Positions 27,114 through 35,486 of a stretch of 64,000 nt of DNA are shown here, piece by piece (position 1 is the stretch's first letter; the number at the start of each line of letters is the position of its first letter). The position numbers were made by a program, and so were the translations under genes. The notes under the pieces were generated by a model, which worked only from the letters and a program-made list of their open reading frames with translations, was not told the DNA's origin and did no database searches. The stretch covers positions 124,001 to 188,000 of the forward strand of contig NZ_BMTU01000009.1 of the NCBI RefSeq assembly GCF_014649835.1, in the 5' to 3' direction. This stretch comes from Streptomyces pilosus. Lineage in GTDB: Bacteria > Actinomycetota > Actinomycetes > Streptomycetales > Streptomycetaceae.

Positions 27114-28037
27114 ATGGCGCACCACCACGACGACCGGCACGGACACGGACACGGACACGGATACGGACACGGGCACGGACACGGTCACGACGACGGCGAC
27201 ATCGACTGGGCCGAGATGGCCCACCTGCTGGAGACGCAGGCGGAACTCTTCGCCCCGCTGTACGAGCGCGCCCTGAACTGGCTGGCGAAGGAGGTGACCG
27301 AACCGGGACTGATCGTGGACGCGGGCAGCGGGCCCGGCGTCATCGCGTGCCTGTTCGCCGAGACCTTCCCCGGCGCGCGGGTGGTGGCCGTCGACGGCTC
27401 CGAGCCGCTGCTGCAGCGCGCCCGGGCACGCGCCGAACGCCAGGGCGTCGCCGACCGGTTCGGCACCGTCGCCGGTGAACTCCCCGACGCGCTCGGCGAT
27501 CTGGACTACCCGGCCGACCTGCTGTGGGCCAGCCGCAGCGTGCACCACCTGGGCGACCAGCGGGCCGCACTGGCCGCCTGCGCCGAGCGGCTCGCCCCCG
27601 GCGGCACGCTCGCGGTGATGGAGGGCGGGCTGCCCGCCCGCTTCCTGCCCCGCGACATCGGCTTCGGCCGCCCCGGACTCCAGGCGCGCATCGACGCGGT
27701 GGAACAGGACCGGTTCAGCCGTATGCGCGCAGAACTGCCGGGCTCGGTGGCCGTCGTCGAGGACTGGCCCGCCCTGCTGACCGCGGCCGGCCTGCGCCAC
27801 ACCCGCTCGCGCACCTTCCTGCTCGACCTGCCCGCCCCGGCCACGGAACGGGCCCGCGCCTATGTCGCCGCCGCCCTCACCCACACCCGTGACGTCCTCG
27901 GCGGGGAACTGGACGCCGGCGACCGCGCCACCCTCGACCGGCTCCTCGACCCCGACGACGGGGCGAGCGTGCACCACCGGCCGGACGTGTTCGTCCTCGC
28001 GGCCCACACGGTCCACTCGGCGGTGCGTCCCGTGTGA
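27114..28037 (+). CDS. SAM-dependent methyltransferase with His/Gly-rich N-terminus
   Basis: A 307-residue class I methyltransferase. Motif I is LIVDAGSGPGVIACLF near residue 63, followed by VVAVDGSEPLL and DLLWASRSVHHLGD (post-I region). Residues 3-28 are almost entirely His, Gly and Asp (HHHDDRHGHGHGHG then GYGHGHGHGHDDGD), a likely metal-binding tail encoded by six-base DNA repeats. ATG 27114 is placed by a GCGGAGAGG site eight to sixteen bases upstream, which means the tail is translated. It stands between two terminators, so is monocistronic. The substrate is unknown; no metal transporter or regulator is adjacent. Confidence 0.88.
   Translation: MAHHHDDRHGHGHGHGYGHGHGHGHDDGDIDWAEMAHLLETQAELFAPLYERALNWLAKEVTEPGLIVDAGSGPGVIACLFAETFPGARVVAVDGSEPLLQRARARAERQGVADRFGTVAGELPDALGDLDYPADLLWASRSVHHLGDQRAALAACAERLAPGGTLAVMEGGLPARFLPRDIGFGRPGLQARIDAVEQDRFSRMRAELPGSVAVVEDWPALLTAAGLRHTRSRTFLLDLPAPATERARAYVAAALTHTRDVLGGELDAGDRATLDRLLDPDDGASVHHRPDVFVLAAHTVHSAVRPV
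27138..27187 (+). repeat. Six-base tandem repeats coding for His-Gly
   Basis: Runs of the unit GGACAC with a few variants (GGATAC, GGGCAC, GGTCAC) across about 50 bases at the start of the methyltransferase gene. Changes in unit number would keep the frame and alter the length of the His-Gly tail. Confidence 0.8.
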
Positions 28038-28055
28038 CGGTCCGGCCGGGAACGC

Positions 28056-28086
28056 GGACGGCCTCCCCGTGCCGGGGAGGCCGTCC
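28056..28086. terminator. Bidirectional terminator, methyltransferase/aldo-keto reductase
   Basis: GGACGGCCTCCCC (28056-28068) pairs perfectly with GGGGAGGCCGTCC (28074-28086), loop GTGCC, between convergent genes. Confidence 0.8.
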
Positions 28087-28099
28087 CTGTGCCGTGCGG

Positions 28100-28933
28100 T
28101 CAGCCGCCGTTGAACTCCGCCGGGTCGGCGCCCAGGCGCCGGTCCTCGTTCAGGGCGCTGATCGCGGCGAGGTCCTCGTCGTCCAGATCGAAGCCGAAGA
28201 CGTCGATGTTCTCCGCGATCCGCGACGGCGTCACCGACTTCGGGATGACGACGTTGCCCAGCTGGAGGTGCCAGCGCAGCACCACCTGGGCCGGCGTGCG
28301 GCCGTGCTTCTGCGCGATCGCCACGATCGCCGGGATCTCCAGGATGCCCTTGCCGGACCCGAGCGGCGACCACGCCTCGGTGGCGATGCCGTGCCCGGCG
28401 TGGTGGTCACGCGCGGCGTGCTGCTGGAGGTGCGGGTGCAGTTCGATCTGGTTGACCGCCGGGACGACGGACGTCTCGGCGATCAGGTGGTCCAGGTGCT
28501 CCGGCAGGAAGTTGGACACGCCGATGGCGCGGACCCGGCCGTCGGCGTACAGCTTCTCGAACGCCTTGTACGTGTCGACGTACCGGCCCCGGGCGGGCGT
28601 CGGCCAGTGGATGAGGTAGAGGTCCACGTGGTCGAGGCCGAGCTTCGACAGGGAGGTGTCGAAGGCCCGCAGGGTGGAGTCGTACCCCTGGTCGTTGTTC
28701 CAGAGCTTGGTGGTGACGAAGAGGTCCTCGCGGGGGACGCCCGAGCGTGCGAGGGCCCGGCCCGTTCCCTCCTCGTTGCCGTAGATCGCCGCGGTGTCGA
28801 TGCTGCGGTAGCCCGCCTCCAGAGCCGTCGCCACGGCCGTCTCGGCCTCCGCGTCGGGCACCTGCCAGACGCCGAACCCCAGCTGGGGCATCTCGACGCC
28901 GTTGTTCAGGATGATCGGGGGGACCTTGCTCAC
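28100..28933 (-). CDS. Aldo/keto reductase
   Basis: A 277-residue NADPH-dependent aldo/keto reductase (AKR5-like, 2,5-diketo-D-gluconate reductase type). The catalytic tetrad is visible: Asp in SIDTAAIYGNE, Tyr in AAIYGN, Lys in TTKLWNND, His in YLIHWPTP. The NADPH pocket motifs GVSNF and IPKSVTPSRIAENIDVF are present. GTG 28933 is preceded by GAAGGATC. It acts in the cytosol on carbonyl compounds; the actual substrate cannot be read. A neighbouring stretch (QHAARDHHAGHG) in the loop after the beta strand is unusually His-rich. Confidence 0.92.
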   Translation of the reverse strand: MSKVPPIILNNGVEMPQLGFGVWQVPDAEAETAVATALEAGYRSIDTAAIYGNEEGTGRALARSGVPREDLFVTTKLWNNDQGYDSTLRAFDTSLSKLGLDHVDLYLIHWPTPARGRYVDTYKAFEKLYADGRVRAIGVSNFLPEHLDHLIAETSVVPAVNQIELHPHLQQHAARDHHAGHGIATEAWSPLGSGKGILEIPAIVAIAQKHGRTPAQVVLRWHLQLGNVVIPKSVTPSRIAENIDVFGFDLDDEDLAAISALNEDRRLGADPAEFNGG

Positions 28934-29018
28934 GAGCTCTCTCGATCCTTCGGTTGTGGTCGGCTGTTACCCCCATCGTCAACGATCACGGCCCGTGGCG
29001 CATTCCTGACCGCACAAT

Positions 29019-30845
29019 TCAGGTGCGGTAGAGCGCCTCGACCTCGTCCCCGTAGGCCTTCTCGATCGCCCTGCGCTTCAGTTTCAGCGACGGTGTGAGC
29101 AGCCCGTGCTCCTCGCTGAACGGCTGCGCCAGGATGCGGAACGTGCGGATCGACTCGGCCTGCGAGACCAGGGTGTTCGCGGTGACCACCGCGCGCCGCA
29201 CCTCCGTCTCCAGGTCCGGGTCCCGCACCAGCTCGGCCGGCGGCATCGGCGCCTTGCCGCGCATCGCCAGCCAGTGCTCCACGGCCTCCTCGTCGAGGGT
29301 GACCAGGGCGGCGACGTAGGGGCGGTCGTTGCCGACCACGATGCACTGGTTGACCAGCGGATGGTCACGGACCCGCTCCTCCAGCACCGCCGGGGAGACG
29401 CTCTTGCCGCCGGAGGTCACCAGGATCTCCTTCTTGCGCCCGGTGATGGTCAAGTAGCCGTCCCCGTCCAGGGATCCGAGGTCGCCGGTGGCCAGCCAGC
29501 CGTCGTGCAGGGTCTCGTCGGTGGCCTTGGCGTCGTTCAGGTAGCCCTGGAAGACGTTGTCGCCGCGCAGCAGGATCTCGCCGTCGTCCGCGATGTGCAC
29601 GGTGACCCCGGGCACGGGCAGGCCGACCGTGCCGAAACGGGTGCGCTCGGGCGGGTTGGCGACGGCAGCCGCCGTCGACTCGGTGAGCCCGTACCCCTCG
29701 TAGACGTGCACGCCCGCTCCCGAGAAGAACAGCCCGAGCCGGCGGTCCATCGCCGAACCGCCCGACATGGCGTGCCGGATCCTGCCGCCCATCGCCGCGC
29801 GGATCCTGGTGTAGACGAGCTTGTCGAAGAGCTGATGCCGCATCCGCAGCGACGCGGACGGGCCCGGCCCGATGCCCCACGCCTTCGCCTCCACGGCCTC
29901 CGCGTACCGGACGGCCACGTCGACGGCCTTCTCGAAGGGGCCCGCGCGGCCCTCGCGTTCGGCCTTGCGCCGCGCCGCGGCGAACACCTTCTCGAAGATG
30001 TACGGCACGGCCAGGAAGAACGTCGGCCGGAAGGCGGCCAGGTCGGGCAGCAGGGCCGCCGCGTGCAGCTGCGGCTGGTGGCCGAAGCGGACCTTCCCGC
30101 GGATCGCCGCGACCTGCACCATCCGCCCGAAGACGTGCGCGAGCGGCAGGAACAGCAGCGTCGACGTCTCCTCGCCCCTGCGGGAGCGGAACACCGGCTC
30201 CCAGCGGGCGACGACGGTGTCGGCCTCGTACATGAGGTTGCCGTGCGAGAGCACACAGCCCTTGGGGCGCCCGGTGGTGCCCGAGGTGTAGATGACCGTC
30301 GCCACCGAGTCGGGCGTGACCGCCCGCCGGTGGCGGTGGACCACCTCGTCGCCCAGGTGGGCGCCCGCGTCGTACAGCTCCTGCACCGCGCCGGCGTCGA
30401 GCTGCCACAGCCGGCGCATCCGGGGCAGCCGGTCGATGACGGTGGCGATGGTCATGGCGTGGTCCTCGTGCTCCACGACCGCGGCCGTCACCTCGGCGTC
30501 GTGCAGCATCCAGTAGCACTGCCCGGCCGACGAGGTGGGGTAGACGGGCACGACCTGCGCGCCGACGGCCCACAGTGCGAAGTCGAACAGCGTCCACTCG
30601 TACCGGGTGCGGGACATGACCGCGACCCGGTCGCCGAACCGGACACCGCCCGCGAGCAGGCCCTTGGCGAGGGCGAGCACCTCGTCGCGGAACTCGGCGG
30701 CGGTCACGTCCCGCCACCGGCCGGTGGCGTCCTTGCGGCCGAGCGCCACCCGCGAGGGGTCCTCCTCCGCATGCCGGAAGACCACGTCGGCCAGACCGCC
30801 CCTCGCAGGCTCCAGGGCGAACGGAGGGCTGCTGATCTCGCGCAC
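29019..30845 (-). CDS. Long-chain acyl-CoA synthetase (AMP-forming)
   Basis: A 608-residue AMP-binding ligase of the long-chain fatty acyl-CoA ligase (FadD15/FACL) type. The P-loop is VIYTSGTTGRPKGCVLSHGN, the adenine/magnesium region is GYGLTESTAAAV, then GWLATGDLGSLDGDGYLTITGRKKEI. The N-terminus (REISSPPFALEPARGGLADVVFRHA) is typical of the actinobacterial subgroup. It activates fatty acids for beta-oxidation or lipid synthesis. GTG 30845 lies behind GGGGAG. A 24-bp perfect palindrome lies 195 bases upstream of the start and might be its operator. Confidence 0.93.
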   Translation of the reverse strand: MREISSPPFALEPARGGLADVVFRHAEEDPSRVALGRKDATGRWRDVTAAEFRDEVLALAKGLLAGGVRFGDRVAVMSRTRYEWTLFDFALWAVGAQVVPVYPTSSAGQCYWMLHDAEVTAAVVEHEDHAMTIATVIDRLPRMRRLWQLDAGAVQELYDAGAHLGDEVVHRHRRAVTPDSVATVIYTSGTTGRPKGCVLSHGNLMYEADTVVARWEPVFRSRRGEETSTLLFLPLAHVFGRMVQVAAIRGKVRFGHQPQLHAAALLPDLAAFRPTFFLAVPYIFEKVFAAARRKAEREGRAGPFEKAVDVAVRYAEAVEAKAWGIGPGPSASLRMRHQLFDKLVYTRIRAAMGGRIRHAMSGGSAMDRRLGLFFSGAGVHVYEGYGLTESTAAAVANPPERTRFGTVGLPVPGVTVHIADDGEILLRGDNVFQGYLNDAKATDETLHDGWLATGDLGSLDGDGYLTITGRKKEILVTSGGKSVSPAVLEERVRDHPLVNQCIVVGNDRPYVAALVTLDEEAVEHWLAMRGKAPMPPAELVRDPDLETEVRRAVVTANTLVSQAESIRTFRILAQPFSEEHGLLTPSLKLKRRAIEKAYGDEVEALYRT

Positions 30846-31039
30846 ACCCGCTCCCCGCTCCTCGGCGTCCGGACTGCCGCGGGACCTCGTCGTCCCGCAG
30901 GGCGCCGTGAAAGCTACCCCACACGGACGGAGGGCGGGAGGGGGCCGAGCGTCCCGCGCGGCTGCCGTCCGCGCTGGTCAGGGGCGGAAAATCCGCGCAC
31001 AAGGGGAAACGGCGGACGAAAACCTGACCGACGGGTAAG

Positions 31040-31063
31040 TTCGGTGGAGCCATCTCCACCGAA
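31040..31063. promoter_or_regulatory. 24-bp palindrome upstream of acyl-CoA synthetase
   Basis: TTCGGTGGAG (31040-31049), CCAT, CTCCACCGAA (31054-31063): perfect 10-bp arms. It lies in the 330-base gap between the acyl-CoA synthetase start and the LysR remnant. The rest of the gap shows no coding sequence. An operator or a leftward terminator are both possible. Confidence 0.45.
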
Positions 31064-31175
31064 TCTGTACGACCCCGTGACCGGCCCTTGGGGCGGCCGA
31101 CGGCGGCACGACGGCGGCACGGCGGCCTCCACCGGATCACGTGCGGGCGGCGGACGGCGGGTGCCGGCGGAACCG

Positions 31176-31395
31176 TCACCCCGGCCCGCCGCGGTGCAGC
31201 CGGCCGCCGCCCGCCAGGATCGCCGCAGCCGGCGCGTCGGCGGCTCCCCGCGCGGCGGGCCGGTGCCGGCCGTGCACCACGAAGTCCACCTCACCCGGCT
31301 GCGGCAGTCCCGCGCGGTCGGGCACCCGCTCCAGCCCCGGCGGGATCAGCCCCCGCGAGTGCACCATCACGCCCAGCCCGGCGCGGGCCGCGTCA
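31176..31395 (-). pseudogene. LysR-type regulator, C-terminal remnant
   Basis: Translation on the minus strand gives DAARAGLGVMVHSRGLIPP then GLERVPDRAGLPQPGEVDFVVHG, which matches the conserved end of the LysR substrate-binding domain (the V-A-A-G-L-G-V-x-V-x-S-R-x-L-I-P-P-G-L...G-L-P-x-L-P-D-V-x-F-x-L pattern). Only about 70 C-terminal residues remain; no HTH and no first subdomain are present. The open stretch begins right at the stop codon of the DUF4185-like gene, so the rest of the regulator was lost or replaced there. I assign this from memory of the family pattern. Confidence 0.6.
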
Positions 31396-32640
31396 GTCCC
31401 GCGGACCGAGCCGCACGGTCAGGAACCGGGGCCGGTACAGGGACACGTTCCGGCTGAGCATGACGGCGGCCTGGGACATCTCCAGCCAGTTCACGTCGTA
31501 GCTGAGCACCAGCCGCCCGTCCCCGCTCAGCTCCGGGTGCGTCTGCGGGTTGTAGGCGGCCGTCCCGTCCGCGGGCAGCGCGGGGGTGAGCTCGTGCGCC
31601 GGCCCGTGCCACGGCCCGGTCGGGGAACAGGCCCAGTACGACGCCACCGTGGTCAGCCCCTCGGCGCCCGCCGCCATCGTGAACAGGACGTACGTCCCCT
31701 CGTCGCGGGCCACCGAGAACGCGCTGCCCACGCCGGTGTGCCGGCCGTCGCCGAGCACGGGGCCCGGGCGGGCGCGGGTCTGCCACCGGGAGCCGTCCCA
31801 GAACTCCCAGGCGGCCGGGTCGCCGAGCCCGCCGTCGGGGACGCGCGCCACATAGGCGTGCGAGGCCGGACGGGCGGCGGGACGGCCGTCGTCACCGCCG
31901 AACACGTACGTCCAGCCGTCCTCCTCGACGAGGGTGGTCCCGAACAGCACCCGCCGGGACGGATCGGCGACCTGCTGCTGGTCGTGCACCGTGACGACCG
32001 ACTCCAGCCGCAGGTCGGGCAGGGAGAGCGTGGCGACCTCGGTGGCGACGGGGACACCGTAGATCCAGGGGTGCTGCCCGTCCTGGCGCACCCACAGCAG
32101 CACCTTCACCACCTGCTCCGGGGAGCCGGGGGAGCGCGCCTCGACCCGGGCGGCCACCGGCCAGCGCCACCGGCCCGGGGCCGGGTCGGGGAAGAGCGGA
32201 GCGGGCAGGGTGCTTTCGAGCCGGCCGTCGCGCATGAGCACGGCCGAGTTGCGCACCATCGGGGCGGTGGTGTCCCGCCAGGCGTACGACTCGCCGACCG
32301 GGTTGGGCGGCCGGTGCACCGTCCCCAGGAAGGTGTCGGAGAACAGCCACAGCAGCCGCCCGTCGGGCAGCCGCACCGAGTGGCTGCCGTCCCCGCCGGT
32401 CCAGTCGTCGGTGCGGCCGGCGTCGTCGCCGTACCGGGCGAACTCGGAGGTGAGGGCGGTGTCCGCGCTCCATGAGGCGACCGTACGGGGCCGGCAGCCG
32501 CCGTCGTCCGGTCCGCCGTCGTCCGGTCCGCTGTCGTCGCCGGGCAGGCCGGTGACCAGGACGGTGCCGAGGACCAGGGTCAGCGCCAGCGCGATCCCGG
32601 TCCCCGTCCACTCGCGTGCTCGTGCTGTGTCGTCGGGCAC
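31393..32640 (-). CDS. Membrane-anchored DUF4185/DUF5005-like protein
   Basis: A 415-residue protein with one N-terminal hydrophobic helix (GIALALTLVLGTVLVTGL) that should anchor it outside the membrane, an acidic Gly/Pro linker (DDSGPDDGGPDDGG), then a single domain with propeller-type repeats: WLFSDTFLGTV, SAVLMRDGRL, WPVAARVEAR, YVARVPDGGLGDPAAWEFWDGSRW, TYVLFTMAAG. LFSDTF and YNPQTHPELSGDGRLVLSYDVN are hallmarks of the DUF4185/DUF5005 group. Start set at GTG 32640 because the sequence between it and the farther ATG (32679) has rare codons (CTA, TCA); neither start has a strong ribosome binding site. Its function is not known. Confidence 0.8.
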   Translation of the reverse strand: MPDDTARAREWTGTGIALALTLVLGTVLVTGLPGDDSGPDDGGPDDGGCRPRTVASWSADTALTSEFARYGDDAGRTDDWTGGDGSHSVRLPDGRLLWLFSDTFLGTVHRPPNPVGESYAWRDTTAPMVRNSAVLMRDGRLESTLPAPLFPDPAPGRWRWPVAARVEARSPGSPEQVVKVLLWVRQDGQHPWIYGVPVATEVATLSLPDLRLESVVTVHDQQQVADPSRRVLFGTTLVEEDGWTYVFGGDDGRPAARPASHAYVARVPDGGLGDPAAWEFWDGSRWQTRARPGPVLGDGRHTGVGSAFSVARDEGTYVLFTMAAGAEGLTTVASYWACSPTGPWHGPAHELTPALPADGTAAYNPQTHPELSGDGRLVLSYDVNWLEMSQAAVMLSRNVSLYRPRFLTVRLGPRD

Positions 32641-32731
32641 GCCCGGTGACGTTAGTGGATCGTGGTGCGCCGGGTCCATGGGGCCCGGCGCGCGGTCGGG
32701 GTGGCGCGATGAGGGCGCTCCGGGCGGCAGG

Positions 32732-33580
32732 TCAGTCCCGGGCGGCCGCGGTCCGCGGGGCGACGCGGTCCGCGCCGGCGTACACGTTCATGGAACGGCC
32801 GCGCAGGAAGCCCACCAGGGTCAGCCCCGTCTCCGAGGCCAGGTCCACGGCCAGCGAGGACGGCGCCGACACCGCCGCCAGCATCGGGACGCCGGCCATG
32901 ACCGCCTTCTGCGCCAGCTCGAAGGAGGCGCGGCCGGAGACTAGCAGGACCGACCGGGACAGCGGCAGGCCGCCGGCCTGCAGGGCGCGGCCGACCAGCT
33001 TGTCGACGGCGTTGTGCCGGCCCACGTCCTCGCGCACGTCGAGCAGTTCGCCGTGCTCGTCGAACAGGGCCGCGGCGTGCAGGCCGCCGGTGCGGTCGAA
33101 GACCCGCTGCGCGGCACGCAGCCGGTCCGGGAGCGCGGCCAGCAGTTCGGGGTCCACGCGCAGCGGGGGTGAGTCGGCGATGGGGTGGCGGGCCGTCGTG
33201 CGCACCGCGTCGAGGCTGGCCTTGCCGCACAGGCCGCAGGAGGACGTGGTGTAGACGTTGCGTTCCAGCGTGATGTCCGGGACCGTCACGTGGGCGGCGG
33301 TCTGCACGTCGACCACGTTGTAGGTGTTCGACCCCTCGGCGGTGGCCCCCGCGCAGTAGACGATGTTCCGCAGGTCGTCCGCGGCCGCCAGCACCCCCTC
33401 GCTCACCAGGAAACCGGCCGCCAGCGCGAAGTCGTCGCCCGGGGTACGCATGGTGACGGCGAGGGGCCTGCCGTTCAGCCTGATCTCCAGGGGTTCCTCG
33501 GCGACGAGCGTGTCGGGGCGGCTGGAGACGGCTCCGTCCCGGATGCGGAGCACCTTGCGTCGTTCCGTGACTCGTCCCAT
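32732..33580 (-). CDS. fdhD: Formate dehydrogenase accessory sulfurtransferase FdhD
   Basis: A 282-residue FdhD homologue. It transfers sulfur to the molybdenum cofactor of formate dehydrogenase and is needed for its activity. The active-site cysteines are in SSCGLCGKA (C-x-x-C), with the surrounding TPGDDFALAAGFLVSEGV, NTYNVVDV, DVGRHNAVDKL and GRASFELAQKAVMAG all typical of the family. ATG 33580 follows GGTGGAG. No formate dehydrogenase gene lies in the window, so it is isolated. It is divergent from the KAS III-like gene with 291 bases between. Confidence 0.95.
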   Translation of the reverse strand: MGRVTERRKVLRIRDGAVSSRPDTLVAEEPLEIRLNGRPLAVTMRTPGDDFALAAGFLVSEGVLAAADDLRNIVYCAGATAEGSNTYNVVDVQTAAHVTVPDITLERNVYTTSSCGLCGKASLDAVRTTARHPIADSPPLRVDPELLAALPDRLRAAQRVFDRTGGLHAAALFDEHGELLDVREDVGRHNAVDKLVGRALQAGGLPLSRSVLLVSGRASFELAQKAVMAGVPMLAAVSAPSSLAVDLASETGLTLVGFLRGRSMNVYAGADRVAPRTAAARD

Positions 33581-33871
33581 GTCTCCACCAGTTCCGCTCG
33601 GTCCCGGCCTTCACGATCTCATGGTCCCGCACGGGGCAGCGGGGCCGCTGATCCCGGTGGGGCTCCGTGCGGCACCGGTGGTCCGTCTCCCGGCACCACG
33701 CCGGCGCAACCGGCCACCGGCTGACCCGTCCGCCCGCGGCGCGCCCCCTGCGGGGGCTGACCGAAGCCGACAAGCATGGTGCGCGTTTCCTGTCGCTTCA
33801 CCTGCCCTCGTACCCGTGAGTCACTGATCAGACTGGTGCATCCCGTAACCGGAAACGAGGGGGATCCACCC

Positions 33872-34819
33872 ATGATCGGCTCGCGCATCGCCGCCGTCGG
33901 CCACTACCAGCCCGCCCGGGTCCTCACCAACGAGGATCTGGCGGGCATGGTCGACACCAGCGACGCGTGGATCACCAGCCGGGTGGGCATCCGGACCCGT
34001 CACATCGCGGGACCCGACGAACCCGTCGACGAACTGGCCGCGCACGCCGCCGCCAAGGCTCTGGCGGCGGCCGGCCGCACGCCCGCCGAGATCGACCTGG
34101 TCCTGGTCGCCACCTCCACCGCGATCGACCGCTCGCCCAACATGGCCGCCCGGGTCGCCGCCCGCCTCGGCATGCCCGGACCCGCCGTCATGGACATCAA
34201 CGTGGTGTGCGCCGGTTTCACCCACGCCCTCGCCACCGCCGACCACGCCGTACGGGCCGGCGGCGCGCAGCGGGTGCTGGTCGTCGGCGCGGACAAGATG
34301 TCCGAGGTGGCCGACTGGACCGACCGCTCCACCTGCGTCCTCGTCGGCGACGGGGCCGGGGCCGCCGTGGTGGAGGCATGCGCCCCGCAGGAGCGGGCGG
34401 GGATCGGCCCGGTGCTGTGGGGTTCGGTGCCCGAGATGGGGAACGCGGTGCGGATCGAGGGGACGCCGCCCCGGTTCGCCCAGGAGGGGCAGAGCGTCTA
34501 CCGCTGGGCCGCCACCCAGCTGCCCGTCGTCGCCCGCCAGGCCTGCGAGAAGGCGGGGCTGGCCCCGGCGGACCTCGCCGGGGTGGTGCTGCACCAGGCC
34601 AACCTGCGCATCATCGAACCCCTCGCCCGCAGGCTCGGCGCCGTCAACGCCGTCGTGGCACGCGATGTCACCGAGTCCGGCAACACCTCGGCCGCGAGCA
34701 TCCCGCTGGCCTTCTCCAAGCTCGTCGAACAGGGCGCCGTCTCGACCGGCGACCCCGTGCTGCTCTTCGGCTTCGGCGGGAACCTGTCGTACGCGGGACA
34801 GGTCGTCCGCTGCCCCTGA
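33872..34819 (+). CDS. Beta-ketoacyl-ACP synthase III-like protein
   Basis: A 315-residue thiolase-fold enzyme of the FabH (KAS III) family, which condenses an acyl-CoA with malonyl-ACP. The triad is intact: Cys113 (VVCAGFTHA), His241 (VLHQANLRII) and Asn271 (ESGNTSAASI), in a frame with WITSRVGIRTRHIA and a C-terminal GFGGNLSYAGQV. ATG 33872 follows GAGGGGG at nine bases; the open frame further upstream is discarded. No acyl carrier protein or other fatty acid synthesis genes sit beside it, so it could be a secondary KAS III or act in a thiolase-like condensation rather than primary fatty acid synthesis. Confidence 0.92.
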   Translation: MIGSRIAAVGHYQPARVLTNEDLAGMVDTSDAWITSRVGIRTRHIAGPDEPVDELAAHAAAKALAAAGRTPAEIDLVLVATSTAIDRSPNMAARVAARLGMPGPAVMDINVVCAGFTHALATADHAVRAGGAQRVLVVGADKMSEVADWTDRSTCVLVGDGAGAAVVEACAPQERAGIGPVLWGSVPEMGNAVRIEGTPPRFAQEGQSVYRWAATQLPVVARQACEKAGLAPADLAGVVLHQANLRIIEPLARRLGAVNAVVARDVTESGNTSAASIPLAFSKLVEQGAVSTGDPVLLFGFGGNLSYAGQVVRCP

Positions 34820-34837
34820 GCCCGCCCCGGGCGGGCT
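34819..34837. terminator. Short bidirectional hairpin
   Basis: AGCCCGCC / GGCGGGCT with CCG loop between the stops of the KAS III-like gene and the minus-strand anchored protein gene. It overlaps the last bases of each. Confidence 0.55.
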
Positions 34838-35486
34838 ACCGGGGCCGCCCGCCGGCCGGGCAGTCGTACGTCAGCCCGGCCGCCGCGGTACGGACGCCGG
34901 GGGACAGGATCCGCAGCTCCGCCCGGGCCTCGTAGCGGCCCGCGCCCTCGAAGGTCCACAACAGGTGCAGCCGCACCCGCTCCTGCCCCGGGGCCACCTC
35001 CTCGCGCAGGACGCCGGACGACGTGCCGTCGCTGCGCGTCCAGCGGTAGGTGAGGGTGCCCGGGCGGCCGTTCGTGGTCACCGTGCCCACGAGGTCCGCG
35101 GTGCCGCCACAGCCCACCGCGGCGGCCGGCGCCGCCACCTCCGCGTCCCGTACCGCCGGCGCCGGACCGAGACGCTGCCAGGTCAGCAGGGCCAGGACGG
35201 CGAGCAGGACGAGGGCCGGCAGCGCGTACCGGCGCACACCGTGCCGCCGGGGCGGCGGCAGCGGGGCGGGGGGCGGCGTCCTGGCGGACCGGTGCGCGAG
35301 GGCGCCCGGTACACCCGGGCCGAAGCGCAGCACCGTGCCCTCGACCCGGTCCGGCCGGGTACCGGTGTCCCGTACCGTCGCCGTCGCCGGGGTGTCCTGC
35401 CCGGGCCGCTGGATCCAGTGGCTCCCCAGCACGGTGGCGCTGTAGTCGTCGCCGGGCGGGGGAGCCGGCTCGTCCGTCTCCTTCAT
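34836..35486 (-). CDS. Single-pass membrane protein, kinase operon partner
   Basis: A 216-residue protein with a proline-rich N-terminal cytosolic part (about 1-85), one transmembrane helix (YALPALVLLAVLALLTW near 88-104) and an extracytoplasmic C-terminal domain (GCGGTADLVGTVTTNGRPGTLTYRWTRSDGTSSGV...LHLLWTFEGAGRYEARAELRIL) that resembles an Ig/PKD-like sandwich. A similar ending (LRWSTGDTRGAPG...VFERSGATQYTITAEHVF...YWTVTATT) is found in the upstream kinase. ATG 35486 overlaps the kinase stop by four bases (ATGA), so the pair is co-translated. I infer a sensor partner or substrate; no named family. Confidence 0.75.
   Translation of the reverse strand: MKETDEPAPPPGDDYSATVLGSHWIQRPGQDTPATATVRDTGTRPDRVEGTVLRFGPGVPGALAHRSARTPPPAPLPPPRRHGVRRYALPALVLLAVLALLTWQRLGPAPAVRDAEVAAPAAAVGCGGTADLVGTVTTNGRPGTLTYRWTRSDGTSSGVLREEVAPGQERVRLHLLWTFEGAGRYEARAELRILSPGVRTAAAGLTYDCPAGGRPR

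Noticed and set aside
25005..28373. An 1122-codon minus-strand frame over the GH6 gene and methyltransferase
   Set aside because: Same reason: it lies opposite real genes, has low-complexity composition and no family match.
32641..32679. ATG 32679 as start of the DUF4185-like gene
   Set aside because: The 13 extra codons include rare CTA and TCA and have no ribosome binding site; GTG 32640 leads straight into the membrane helix.
33872..34819. A polyketide or fatty acid biosynthetic cluster around the KAS III-like gene
   Set aside because: No ACP, KS/CLF, reductase or modular synthase is adjacent.
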